Below, piece by piece: positions 6,238 through 15,262 of a stretch of DNA of 64,000 nt (position 1 is its first letter; each line of letters starts with the position of its first letter). Location: the NCBI RefSeq assembly GCF_003990725.2, contig NZ_CP030064.1, positions 1,984,001 through 2,048,000 of the forward strand, given 5' to 3'. The notes under the pieces are model-generated. The model was not told where the DNA came from. It did not search any database and was given only the letters and a program-made list of their open reading frames with translations. The position numbers and the translations under genes were made by a program. Source of the DNA: Halorubrum sp. PV6. GTDB taxonomy: Archaea; Halobacteriota; Halobacteria; Halobacteriales; Haloferacaceae.

Positions 6238-9200
6238 ATGGCGTCTCAGGATGGTCAAGTGCGGTTCTACGAACAACTCTTTGAGTCTGTCTCGGACGCG
6301 ATTTTTGTGTATGATCCCGAAAACGGAGTTGTCGTCACGGCGAACCCCGCTGCGGCGGAGATAACCGGATACCCAGTCGAAACGCTTGAGGGACGCTCGG
6401 TTGCCCAATTCAGTGCCGGAACTCCCGCGGAGGTCGAACAGGCGGCCCTCCGGATCATCGAGACGGCCTCGGCGGGCGCCCAAGAGTTCGAGTGGCCGAT
6501 TGAGCGCGCCGACGGCGAACTCAGGACCACCGAGGTGTCGCTGCAGCGCACGACGCTCGGCGGCGACGACCGAGCGCTCGCGATCATGCGCGACGTGACC
6601 GAGCGCGAACAGGCCCGCAACGAGGCGAACGAGCAGCGACAGGTGCTCTCGCTGCTGACCGAAGTGAACCCGGCGGTGTTGTGGCTGTTTTCGCCGGACT
6701 GGGACGAGTGTCTGTTCATCAACGACGCGTACGAGGAGCTGTTCGGACGGTCGACGACGGCGATCAAATCCAATTCCATGGATTTCATGGAGGCAGTCCA
6801 CCCGGAGGATCGCGAGACCGTCCAGACCGCAATGGAACAGCTGAGCAACGGTTCTCGTGTCGAATTGGAGTACCGAGTCAACGAGAGCGAAGCGTACAGC
6901 CGGTGGGTCTGGACCGAGGGACTCCCCATTTTCAACGAGACAGGGGAGTTGCAGTCGGTCGTCGGGTTCAACCGAGACATCACCGACATGAAGCGGCTCG
7001 AAACTGAACTCATCGGCCAGCGCGACGAGCTGGCGGCCCTGACGGATAACGCGCCGATAATCTTGTTCGAACTCGACGACGAGGGGACGTTCCTCCAGTC
7101 GCGGGGGCGCGGGCTCGACGACCTTCAGATCGACCCGAACCAGTTCATCGGAGAGTCCATCTTCGAGGTGTACGGGGACTACGAAGTGATCACCGACGCC
7201 TGTCGGCAGGCGCTCAACGGGGAGGCAGTCAGACGGACCGTCGATTTCGAGGGGTTCGTCTTCGACGCCTGGTATCAGCCGACGTACGACGAGACAGGGG
7301 CGGTAGACGGGGTTCTCGGCGTTGCGGTCACGGTCACGGATCGCGCCCGGCTTGAAGCGGATCTGATGGCGAACAACCGCGCGCTACAGGATCTCCACAC
7401 TCGCGCGGCGCGCAGCGATCTCACCCTCTCGGAGCGCATTGAAACGATGCTGGACATCGGGCGGGAGCGCTTGGATCTGCCGTACGGCTTTTTAACACGG
7501 ATCGACGACGGGACACAACACATCGTCGAGTCAGTGGGGTCACACGACGAGCTACAGGCAGGGGCCTCCGCGCCGCTGTCCCAGGCGTACTGTCGCCGAA
7601 CCATCGACACCGAGGGGCTGCTCGGCGTGCAAGACGCGGTGGCGGACGGGTGGGAGGGTGACCCCGCTTACGAGCGATTCAACCTCAACTGCTACATCGG
7701 CGGCAAACTGCAGGTGGACGGCGAGCTGTACGGGACGGTCTGTTTCGCGGATTCGGTCGCCCGCGATCGGAGCTTCTCCGAGTTCGAGCGGTCGCTCGTC
7801 GAACTCCTCGTTCAGTGGCTCGGCTACGAACTCCAACGAGATCAGCGTGAGTCGCGACTGCGCGAACTCAACGACGAACTGGAGACCGTGCTGGACACCT
7901 CGCCCGTGGCCATCGTTCAGCTTGACGAGGAGGCAACGATTCTCCAGTGGAACCAATGCGCGGCGGAGCTGTTCAATATCCCGGCAGCAGGGGCGGTCGG
8001 CTCGCATATCCATACCATCCCTAAAGAGCAGCGTCCGGAGTTCCAGACGTTGCTGGGGCGAGTCATGGACGGCGAGGTGATCCGCGACTACGAAACCACG
8101 CAAAGAGGAGCCGACGGCTCGCAACGAGTGCTGTCGTTGAACCTCGAATCGACGGTCGACGACGACGGCGATCCGACCGGCGCAATCGTCGCCGTTACCG
8201 ACATCACGAGCCGGAAACGGCGACACCAACGGACCGACGCGCTGCGAGCAGCGACGCAGGACCTCGTCGGGGCCGACGAGCAAGAAACCGTGGGCAAGAT
8301 TGCTCTTCGGACGGCCAGAGACGCGTTGGAATTTCCGATCTGTGCCGTGTGGCTCTACGACGAGACGGCAGACGTGTTATCTCCGGTCGCACAAAGCGAG
8401 GCCGCCGTGGAGTTGGTAGGAGATGCGCCGACGATCGATCGCGGCGAGGGGCTGTTCTGGCGAGCGTTCCTCACCGGGCAGACGGTCGTCGTCAACGATG
8501 TCCAAAGCGAGGATGGCATTTTCAACCCCGAGACTGACATCGGATCTGAGATCATCGTCCCCATGGGCGACCACGGGGTGCTAGCCGTCGCGTCAGCCGG
8601 GACGCAGTCGTTCGGCACGGAAGACAGCAACATTCTCGAAACCCTCGCCGGGTCGTTGACGGCCGCACTCAACAGCGTCGCTGATAAGGAGCGCCTCCGA
8701 CAGCGTGATCGTGAACTCCAGCGCCAGAACGAGCAGTTAGACGAGTTCGCAGACGTGATCGCACACGACCTGCGGGGACCGCTCACCGCTGCCCGAGGGT
8801 TCTTCGAAATCGCGCTCGAAACCAGCGACCCCGACCACTTCAAGCGGGTCGAAGAGGCCCACGCCCGGATGGAACTGCTTATCGACGACCTGCTGACGAT
8901 GGCTCGGCAGGGTCGGTCCATCGGCGACCGCATGCCCGTCGATCTTGTCGCGTTAGCCCGCCGCATCTGGGCCGATGTCCACGATGAAGCCACGCTCAAG
9001 ATTACGGAACCACTGCCGGACCTGACCGGCGACGTTGCGCGGCTCGAAGAGGTATTCAGCAACCTCTTTCGTAACGCGGTCGACCACGTCGGACCCAACG
9101 TCACTGTCAGGGTTGGACCACTCGATGACGGTGGATTCTACGTCGAAGACGACGGGCCGGGGATTCCGGTCGAGAAGCGCGACCACATCTTCGATTACGG

Positions 9201-9330
9201 GTACACGACGAATCTGCGGGGAACGGGGATCGGGTTAGCCGTCGTCGAAGAGATCATCATCGCCCACGGATGGACCATCTCGGTCACGGACGGGTCCGAC
9301 GGGGGGGCCCGGTTCGAGATTTCGACGTGA
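6238..9330 (+). CDS. Multi-PAS/GAF sensor histidine kinase
   Basis: A 1030-residue soluble sensor kinase without obvious membrane helices. From the N-terminus I read three PAS-type domains (about 5-125, 130-260, 265-380), a GAF domain (385-545), a fourth PAS (548-665), a second GAF (670-815), then HisKA and HATPase_c. The phospho-acceptor is His843 in VIAHDLRGPL. The ATPase shows the N box (NLFRNAVDH), G1 (DDGPGIP) and G2 (GTGIGLAVV). It is divergent from the receiver-pgsC-pgsB operon, making that receiver a likely partner. Soluble PAS/GAF arrays commonly sense redox state, light or small ligands; the signal cannot be told here. Confidence 0.95.
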   Translation: MASQDGQVRFYEQLFESVSDAIFVYDPENGVVVTANPAAAEITGYPVETLEGRSVAQFSAGTPAEVEQAALRIIETASAGAQEFEWPIERADGELRTTEVSLQRTTLGGDDRALAIMRDVTEREQARNEANEQRQVLSLLTEVNPAVLWLFSPDWDECLFINDAYEELFGRSTTAIKSNSMDFMEAVHPEDRETVQTAMEQLSNGSRVELEYRVNESEAYSRWVWTEGLPIFNETGELQSVVGFNRDITDMKRLETELIGQRDELAALTDNAPIILFELDDEGTFLQSRGRGLDDLQIDPNQFIGESIFEVYGDYEVITDACRQALNGEAVRRTVDFEGFVFDAWYQPTYDETGAVDGVLGVAVTVTDRARLEADLMANNRALQDLHTRAARSDLTLSERIETMLDIGRERLDLPYGFLTRIDDGTQHIVESVGSHDELQAGASAPLSQAYCRRTIDTEGLLGVQDAVADGWEGDPAYERFNLNCYIGGKLQVDGELYGTVCFADSVARDRSFSEFERSLVELLVQWLGYELQRDQRESRLRELNDELETVLDTSPVAIVQLDEEATILQWNQCAAELFNIPAAGAVGSHIHTIPKEQRPEFQTLLGRVMDGEVIRDYETTQRGADGSQRVLSLNLESTVDDDGDPTGAIVAVTDITSRKRRHQRTDALRAATQDLVGADEQETVGKIALRTARDALEFPICAVWLYDETADVLSPVAQSEAAVELVGDAPTIDRGEGLFWRAFLTGQTVVVNDVQSEDGIFNPETDIGSEIIVPMGDHGVLAVASAGTQSFGTEDSNILETLAGSLTAALNSVADKERLRQRDRELQRQNEQLDEFADVIAHDLRGPLTAARGFFEIALETSDPDHFKRVEEAHARMELLIDDLLTMARQGRSIGDRMPVDLVALARRIWADVHDEATLKITEPLPDLTGDVARLEEVFSNLFRNAVDHVGPNVTVRVGPLDDGGFYVEDDGPGIPVEKRDHIFDYGYTTNLRGTGIGLAVVEEIIIAHGWTISVTDGSDGGARFEIST

Positions 9331-9396
9331 GGCGAGTCGTCTCAGACCACCGAAATCCGACCGCTTGCAACGGCTGTCACGAGTTACGGAGCGTGA

Positions 9397-9705
9397 GTCG
9401 TCTCGATACGGTCTGCTACGGTAGGTAAAAAAGACGGGTCGTACTCCTCGTCGACGCGATTCACGTTCCACAGCCCGGCGGCTGAGATGTACACGGGGAG
9501 GGAACACGGACATATCCAGTCTGCCGTAGAGCGGCTTTCGGAGGTCGCCAACGTCGATAGGTGTATCATCTCCGCCGGATTTGGAGTGCTCTCCTCCAGT
9601 ACGGAGATTCCCTCCTACGAGTGCACATTTAACGAGATTGAGCAGGTTCGAGACCTCGCCGAAGGGTGTAACGCCGCCGCAGAGAACGCCCCGTTGACCG
9701 CGTGA
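9397..9705 (+). pseudogene. Remnant of a YaaA/DUF6884-like gene
   Basis: A frame open from just after a TGA at 9394 to the TGA at 9703 translates to a sequence with the hallmark order KKDGS...HSPAAEMYTG...CIISAGFGVL...PSYECTF. I associate this pattern with DUF6884/YaaA-like haloarchaeal proteins (lysine-rich start, Y-T-G, then [VI]-S-A-x-[FH]-G). There is no start codon before the motif except an internal ATG at 9487, and the C-terminal part is very short. It therefore looks truncated. The product, if made from ATG 9487, would be 72 residues. The family assignment is from memory of the motif and is moderate. Confidence 0.4.
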
Positions 9706-9778
9706 GCGACGGTGTGAGTAGCGCTTCCGGGGTCGATCGTTCCGAGGGCTTTTGTTGCTTCTTCGCGTAGTAACGGTG

Positions 9779-10882
9779 ATGCGAGAAACAGAGGCTGACC
9801 GGTCTCAGACCGTTCGACGACGCGATTTTCTGGCTGCCGGTGGCGCGACCGCTGCGGTCGGACTGAGCGGGTGTCTCGATGCGGTCGGACAGTCGGGCGG
9901 CGGCGACGGAACGCTCCGGGTATCGGCTTGGAGCGGCACGAACGAAACCGTCTTTCGCGAGGTCATCAAGCCCCGTTACGAGGCCGAGACGGGCAACACG
10001 CTTGAGGTGACGGGCAACTGGCAGGGGATCCTCTCCAAGATCCGGCAGTCGCCCGCGGACGACCCGCCCTTCGACGTGACCGTCGGCGTGGGTCGGACGA
10101 ACTATCTCGGGCAGCAGGACGACCTCTGGGAGCCGGTCGACTACGATCGGCTCTCGAACGCCGAGGGAATCAAACCGCGGCTCCGCGAGTTCCAGATGGC
10201 CGAGGTCGGCGTTCCGGTCGCTTACGGCGTCCACGCCTACGTCTACAACGAGGACGCCGCGTCGTGGACGCCCGAGTCCTGGAGCGACGTGCAGTCTCCC
10301 GAGGCCGAGGGGATCGCGCTCCCCAGCGACTTCTGGCTCAAGCTGTTCATGATGGCGGCGCTGTTGGAGGACGACGAGCCGATGGCCGACGAGGTGTACG
10401 ACCGACGGTACATGGACGCGCTTTTCGAGACCATCGAAGGGCTCCCGGTGTCGACGTTCTACCAGGGGACCCAGCAGCTCTGGACCGCTCTCGGCGAGGG
10501 GCTGGCCGATGTCGGGCACTACTTTTTCGCGTACGGGCTCAAGCGCGCGGAGACGACCGACGAGTACCCGATCGGCGTCACCGTCCCGGAGCCGACGACG
10601 GGATACGTCGACTACTACCAGATCGTCCGCGGTACGGACAACGTCGACATGGCCCACGAGTTCATCGACTTCCTGCTCGACCCGGACACGCAGAGCGCCT
10701 ACGCCGAGGAGTTCAACCTGGGGTTCTCTCACGAGGAGACGACCTACCCCGACCAGACCGCGACGCAGCTCCCGACGACGAACGACGAGCTCGACAGCGT
10801 GGCGTTTCAGAACTTCGCCGGCGTCGCCGACTTCTCCGGCGAGATGAACGAGCGGTTCCGCACGTTCGTCCAAGACAACTGA
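9779..10882 (+). CDS. Extracellular solute-binding lipoprotein (PotD/spermidine-putrescine type)
   Basis: A 367-residue binding protein, first gene of a four-gene ABC importer. It has a Tat signal (RRRDFLAAGG, residues 13-22) and a lipobox ending at Cys32 (GLSGC), so it is exported folded and lipid-anchored outside the membrane. The mature part (LRVSAWSGTNETVFREVIKP...YEAETG) is the class of binding proteins that includes spermidine/putrescine, thiamine and iron carriers. The two permeases downstream are PotB/PotC-like, so polyamine or a related small solute is a reasonable guess. ATG 9779 is preferred because it places the twin arginines near the N-terminus. Confidence 0.88.
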   Translation: MRETEADRSQTVRRRDFLAAGGATAAVGLSGCLDAVGQSGGGDGTLRVSAWSGTNETVFREVIKPRYEAETGNTLEVTGNWQGILSKIRQSPADDPPFDVTVGVGRTNYLGQQDDLWEPVDYDRLSNAEGIKPRLREFQMAEVGVPVAYGVHAYVYNEDAASWTPESWSDVQSPEAEGIALPSDFWLKLFMMAALLEDDEPMADEVYDRRYMDALFETIEGLPVSTFYQGTQQLWTALGEGLADVGHYFFAYGLKRAETTDEYPIGVTVPEPTTGYVDYYQIVRGTDNVDMAHEFIDFLLDPDTQSAYAEEFNLGFSHEETTYPDQTATQLPTTNDELDSVAFQNFAGVADFSGEMNERFRTFVQDN

Positions 10883-10884
10883 GC

Positions 10885-12012
10885 ATGTCGGGGCTCGAAC
10901 TCGACGGGGTGGCCGTCGCGTACGGCGACACGACCGCCGTCGAAGACCTCTCGCTGTCGGTCGAGTCGGGGGAACTGTTCTGTCTGCTCGGGCCGAGCGG
11001 CTCGGGGAAATCGACCGTCCTACGCGCCATCGCGGGGTTCGAGACCCCGGATCGCGGGCGGGTCACCATCGGCACCGACACCGTGACCGATGCCCCGCCG
11101 TACGACCGCGACTGCTCGATGGTGTTCCAAGACTGGGCGCTGTTCCCCCAGCAGACGGTCCTCGAAAACGTCGCGTTCGGGCCGAAGATGGACGGCGTAG
11201 ACCGCGAGACCCGCGAGGCGCGGGCCCGAGAGATGCTCGAACTGGTCGAGATGACCGGCCACGAGAGCGATCGGCCGGCGGAGCTGAGCGGCGGGCAGAA
11301 ACAGCGGGTCGCCCTCGCCCGCTCGCTGGCCGTCGACCCCGAGCTGCTGTTGCTCGACGAGCCGCTGTCGAACCTCGACCGAAAGCTCCGAGAGACGATG
11401 CAGCTCGAATTAAAACGCATCCACGACCGAGTCGGGACGACGATGGTCTACGTCACCCACGACCAAGACGAGGCGTTCACGCTCGCCGACCGCATGGCCG
11501 TCATGAACGAGGGGCGGCTCGTGCAGGTCGACGTGCCCGAACGCGTGTACGACGACCCGGCAGACCGGTTCGTCGAGTCCTTCCTGGGAACGACGAACTT
11601 CGTCGCCGCCACCGTCGAACGCGCGGGCGATTGCCCGCGCCTCTCGACGCCGATGGGGCTGGCCTTCGAGGCGCCGATCGACGGCGAGGGGCTCGCCCGC
11701 GGCGACGACGTGACCGTCTCGCTCCGGCCGGAACGGCTCGCGGTGTCGGCCGGATCGGCCCCTGCAGCCGTCGACGGCGGCGTCTCGGCGCGGTCCGGCG
11801 GCGCCGGGCGCGTCGCGGCGACCGGCACCGTCGTCGAGACGATCCACCGCGGCTCCGACGTGCGGGTCCGCCTCTCGGTCGGCGACGCGGAGCTGTTCGT
11901 CGAGCAGTCGGCCGCGGCCGCGGTCCGGCTCTCGCCCGGTGACGACGTGACGGTCGAGTTCGCGCCGGCCGACGCGACCTATTTCGACGCGACGGGGGGA
12001 CGGTGTCGCTGA
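10885..12012 (+). CDS. ABC transporter ATPase (PotA/FbpC type)
   Basis: A 375-residue ATP-binding subunit on the cytoplasmic face of the importer. Walker A is GPSGSGKST (36-44), the signature is LSGGQKQR, and Walker B is LLLLDEP followed by the D-loop SNLD. After residue 240 comes a TOBE-like regulatory domain (SLRPERLAVS and a later VETIHRGSDVRVRLSV segment), typical of PotA, MalK and FbpC. It starts 2 bases after the binding-protein stop and overlaps the next permease by 10 bases, so the four genes form one operon. Confidence 0.93.
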   Translation: MSGLELDGVAVAYGDTTAVEDLSLSVESGELFCLLGPSGSGKSTVLRAIAGFETPDRGRVTIGTDTVTDAPPYDRDCSMVFQDWALFPQQTVLENVAFGPKMDGVDRETREARAREMLELVEMTGHESDRPAELSGGQKQRVALARSLAVDPELLLLDEPLSNLDRKLRETMQLELKRIHDRVGTTMVYVTHDQDEAFTLADRMAVMNEGRLVQVDVPERVYDDPADRFVESFLGTTNFVAATVERAGDCPRLSTPMGLAFEAPIDGEGLARGDDVTVSLRPERLAVSAGSAPAAVDGGVSARSGGAGRVAATGTVVETIHRGSDVRVRLSVGDAELFVEQSAAAAVRLSPGDDVTVEFAPADATYFDATGGRCR

Positions 12013-12899
12013 GCGACGCCCGGTCGGCGCTGGGGGCGCCGTCGCTGAGCGGTCGCTGGCGGACCGTCGCGCTCCTGCTCCCGCTCGCGGCGCTCAACAC
12101 CGCGGTGTTCCTCGTCCCGATGGCCTATCTGCTCCGGCTCAGTTTCACCGCCAGGACGCCGCAGGGGGCCTTCGTCGAGGGGTCGCTGTCGCTCGACGGC
12201 TACCGCTACGTCGCCGAGACGCCGCTCGTTCACGACATCTTCGGGTTCACGCTGCTCTTCGGCGTGCTGGTGACGGCGCTGGCCGTCCTCGTCTCGGTCC
12301 TGTACGCCTACGCGGCGTGGCGCGCCGCCGGCGGCTGGCGCGCGCTCCTCCTCGGCGGGGCGGTCCTCTCGCTTTTCACCACCATCGTGGTGAAGCTGTT
12401 CGCCGTGGTGCTGGTGTTCTCGCCGCGGGGCGTGCTCAACGACGCGCTGACCGAGCTGGGAGTGATCGGCTCGCCGCTGTTGCTGATCGACAACCTCGCC
12501 GGGGCGGTCATCGCGCAGCTCTATATCGTCGTCCCGTACGGCGTCCTCGCCGTGTACGCGGTGCTCTCGACGCTCGACGACCGGCAGGTCGAGGCCGCGC
12601 TCGACCTCGGCGCCGACCGGCCGCGCGTGTTCCGCGAAGTCGTCCTCCCGCACGCGCGGCCCGGCATCGCCGTCGCGGGCATCATCAGCTTCACCTGGTC
12701 GGTCGGCGCGTACCCCGCCCCGCTGCTGCTCGGCTCCGGGAGCGAACAGACGACGGCGATCCTCGTCTCACAGCTCCTGTTGACCGACTTCGACTGGCCC
12801 GCCGCCGCGGCGGTCGCCGTGGTCACCGTCTCGCTCGTGCTGACGACGCTGTTGCTCGGCCTCCGGCGGCTCGGGAGCGGGGGTGAGCTGCTTGGTTGA
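12003..12899 (+). CDS. ABC transporter permease (PotB-like)
   Basis: A 298-residue membrane subunit with about six helices. The EAA loop that docks on the ATPase is readable as VEAALDLGADRPRVFREVVL. A GTG start overlaps the ATPase stop by 10 bases. Together with the next gene it forms the channel of the PotDABC-type importer. The order ATPase, PotB-like, PotC-like matches polyamine-type operons. Confidence 0.9.
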   Translation: MSLSDARSALGAPSLSGRWRTVALLLPLAALNTAVFLVPMAYLLRLSFTARTPQGAFVEGSLSLDGYRYVAETPLVHDIFGFTLLFGVLVTALAVLVSVLYAYAAWRAAGGWRALLLGGAVLSLFTTIVVKLFAVVLVFSPRGVLNDALTELGVIGSPLLLIDNLAGAVIAQLYIVVPYGVLAVYAVLSTLDDRQVEAALDLGADRPRVFREVVLPHARPGIAVAGIISFTWSVGAYPAPLLLGSGSEQTTAILVSQLLLTDFDWPAAAAVAVVTVSLVLTTLLLGLRRLGSGGELLG

Positions 12900-13692
12900 G
12901 CGCCGACTCCGGCGGTGGTTGTTCCGCGCCGTCGTCGCCACCCTGTTCGGCTTTCTCGTGTTACCGCTCGCTATCGTGGTCTCGACGGCGTTCGACGCCT
13001 CCAGCGTCGTCACGTTCCCCCCGACCGCGCTCTCGACGCGGTGGATCGGCGAGCTGTTCCGCTCGCCCACGTGGCTCCGTTCGCTCCTCAACAGCCTCGT
13101 CGTCGCGTCGGGGACGACGCTCGTCTCGATGGTCGTCGGAACGACCGCGGCGCTCGCGCTGCAGGGGTACGACGGCCGGTTCCGGACGGTCGTGGTCGGC
13201 TTGGCGGTGCTGCCGCTGCTCGTCCCAGGGGTCATCATCGGCGTGACGCTGCTGACGTTCTTCTCGCGGTTCGGCCTCCAGCAGAGCTACGCGGCGCTCG
13301 TGTTGGCCCACTCGCTGTGGGCGACGCCGCTGACGTTCTCCGTGATGCAGTCGGCGTTCGCCCGCTTCGACTGGCGGCTCCACGAGGCGGCCCTCGACCT
13401 CGGAGCCTCTCGGGTCGAGGCGTTCCGGACCGTCGTCGTCCCCGAGCTGCGGGCCGGACTCGCGGTGGCGGCGCTGGTCGGCTTCATCGTCAGCCTCCAG
13501 GAGTTCGTCATGGCGCTTTTCCTCTCCGGGCCGGACACGCGGACCGTGCCGGTCGAGGCGTGGAACTCGCTTCGACAGAGCCTCGACCCGCTCGTGAGCG
13601 TCGTCTCGACGATCCTCCTCGCCGCGGTCGTGCTGCTGGTGGTGTCTGCCGGCGCGCTGGTCGGGCTCGACCGCTTCGCGGCGGAGACCTGA
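12883..13692 (+). CDS. ABC transporter permease (PotC-like)
   Basis: A 269-residue second permease with about six membrane helices and the EAA loop HEAALDLGASRVEAFRTVVV. The GTG at 12883 overlaps the previous gene by 17 bases; an in-frame TTG at 12892 is an alternative start. It ends the operon. Size and motif match PotC-type subunits. Confidence 0.9.
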   Translation: MSCLVERRLRRWLFRAVVATLFGFLVLPLAIVVSTAFDASSVVTFPPTALSTRWIGELFRSPTWLRSLLNSLVVASGTTLVSMVVGTTAALALQGYDGRFRTVVVGLAVLPLLVPGVIIGVTLLTFFSRFGLQQSYAALVLAHSLWATPLTFSVMQSAFARFDWRLHEAALDLGASRVEAFRTVVVPELRAGLAVAALVGFIVSLQEFVMALFLSGPDTRTVPVEAWNSLRQSLDPLVSVVSTILLAAVVLLVVSAGALVGLDRFAAET

Positions 13693-13780
13693 CCGCCGCC
13701 CCCGGACCGTCTGACGGTGCCGACCGGGGCTCGCCGTCTCCCCGCGCTCGCCCGTGCGCTCACGGCGCAGGTCCGAGCCG

Positions 13781-13957
13781 TCAGCCGAACGTGACGTACA
13801 GTTCGTGGCCGTCCGGACACCGTATCCGGCGGGTTTTCGAATCGTCGTTCGCGTTCGGCGCGGCGTCCGGTTCGCTGGAGACCGCAGTTATCGCCGCGTC
13901 GTGGGGGACACCGATGGATGCCGTCGCCCCACACACTGGACAGTCTACGTCGACCAC
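13781..13957 (-). CDS. Small CPxCG zinc-finger protein
   Basis: A 58-residue ORF on the minus strand with a GTG start. It reads VVDVDCPVCGATASIGVP at the start and ends CPDGHELYVTFG. The CPVCG knuckle plus the later Cys/His (CPDGH) is typical of the tiny zinc-finger proteins common in haloarchaea. Codons and acidity fit a real haloarchaeal gene, while the opposite strand is Arg-rich and looks like a shadow. It stands alone after the ABC operon, convergent with it. Function unknown. Confidence 0.6.
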   Translation of the reverse strand: MVDVDCPVCGATASIGVPHDAAITAVSSEPDAAPNANDDSKTRRIRCPDGHELYVTFG

Positions 13958-14682
13958 GATAGCGGCGCTTCACGACCGGGGGTGAAATAGGTGGCTACCG
14001 AGCGGCGCCGAAATGTGCGGGACCGGACGCCGATACGCCGTCACAGCGCCGCCGCTTCGCGGTGAGTGACGAAGCGGAGTGACGCGAGGGGCGTCAGCGT
14101 ATCACAAAAGCGGGATACGTTTATACCAGAAATACAATACTTTTATCTTCTTATAAGATAACGTAGTCGTAGAAAAGTGATTCGTTGGGCCCACAGTTAT
14201 TGACAGCAGTAGCAGTACTCATCTGTGATATATAGCCGAATAACGGCCACAAACCGTTGATAAATCCTTTCTCTGCCTTTTAGTTGGCAGAAATAGCTAT
14301 TCAACAAGTTTTTCTTCATATACGGGCAGTCGTGCGCCGTGTCGATTTGTCGTGAGCGATTTTACTACCCAAGGCATCCGTAGGAAACCTTAAGACGGCA
14401 ATATTCGACCATACAACGTGAACGAGATCCGGATCGAGATAGTGACTTCGCGGCCGGTCGGTGACGAGGCCGCTGTCGGAGACATAGGAGAGCCAGTACA
14501 ATATATCAGATTTGCAGGTATCCTATAACTTTTATACAATTCGGCATCCGGAACCGTTCGCAGACATTCGCGGCCGAGATCGTACCGGTCGACTCGCGGC
14601 GGTCGTCACCGCGACTCGCGCGACAGGGTGTCGTGAGAAGTCACTCGCTGCCGAGCCGTCGGGGTCGGTTCGACGGTCGCGC
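13958..14682. other. AT-rich gap without a convincing gene; several stem-loops
   Basis: About 725 bases with base composition far more AT-rich than the flanks. It holds a TATA-like GTTTATACC near 14119, a perfect inverted repeat TTATCTT-5-AAGATAA (14143-14161), and a stem TCTGCC-8-GGCAGA (14272-14291) followed by a T-rich stretch. A 36-codon ORF at 14418-14528 is the only short frame of note, and I do not recognise it. The layout (TATA, then a structured segment, then a T-run) could be a small RNA gene or decayed mobile DNA. Confidence 0.4.
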
Positions 14683-15084
14683 TCAGGCTGGGACGATGGT
14701 TACCGGCACCGTCGATTCGAGCGCCACCGACTGCGTCACGCTCCCGAAGAGCGCCTTCCCGGCCGGCGAGCGCTTTCGTCCGCACAACACCACTTCGTCG
14801 ACGCCGAGCTCGTCCGACAGCTCGACGACCGACTCCGCAACCGGCACGTACAGCTCGCGCTGTTCGGTCGCGATGCCGGCCTCGGAGAGGATGTCCAGCG
14901 CTTTGATGACGCCCGGACTCTCCTCGTCGAATTGCTCTTCGCCGGGGCTGCTCGCCTCGTCGCGATAGGCGTGTGCGACCGTGACGGTGACGTCGTCCGT
15001 CGCGCCGGGGAGCCCCGAGACGTACCGGGCCTGTGCGGCCGCCCGATCGGTGTTGTCGTCTACCGGGAGTAGTATCTCGTACAT
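14683..15084 (-). CDS. Universal stress protein (UspA family)
   Basis: A 133-residue single Usp domain. It opens with the strand MYEILLPVDD and ends with the ATP-binding pattern G-x2-G-x9-G-S around CGRKRSPAGKALFGSVTQ, so it is probably an ATP-binding type. Cytoplasmic and monocistronic. The start at 15084 fits the domain start; the upstream in-frame extension is not part of the family. Confidence 0.93.
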   Translation of the reverse strand: MYEILLPVDDNTDRAAAQARYVSGLPGATDDVTVTVAHAYRDEASSPGEEQFDEESPGVIKALDILSEAGIATEQRELYVPVAESVVELSDELGVDEVVLCGRKRSPAGKALFGSVTQSVALESTVPVTIVPA

Positions 15085-15262
15085 CGTATGCGAACGATCA
15101 GCGCGTGTCGATAAATACGTTCCCCCGGCCGGCGGGGAATAGCCGGTCGTCGCCGGTCGAGAGCCCGCCGAGCGGGCGGCCGCCGAGGGGACGCCGAGCG
15201 GGCCCGAGAGTCGGCTGTCGTGACCGCAACACCTACGTTCCGGACGCGAATACTCGAGGTGT

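Noticed and set aside
9629-10873. 414-codon minus-strand ORF opposite the PotD-type gene
   Set aside because: It is Val/Arg/Leu-rich with no motif; the plus strand has signal peptide, lipobox and operon context.
14418-14528. 36-codon acidic ORF with GTG start in the AT-rich gap
   Set aside because: Too short, no motif, and no clear promoter at the right distance.
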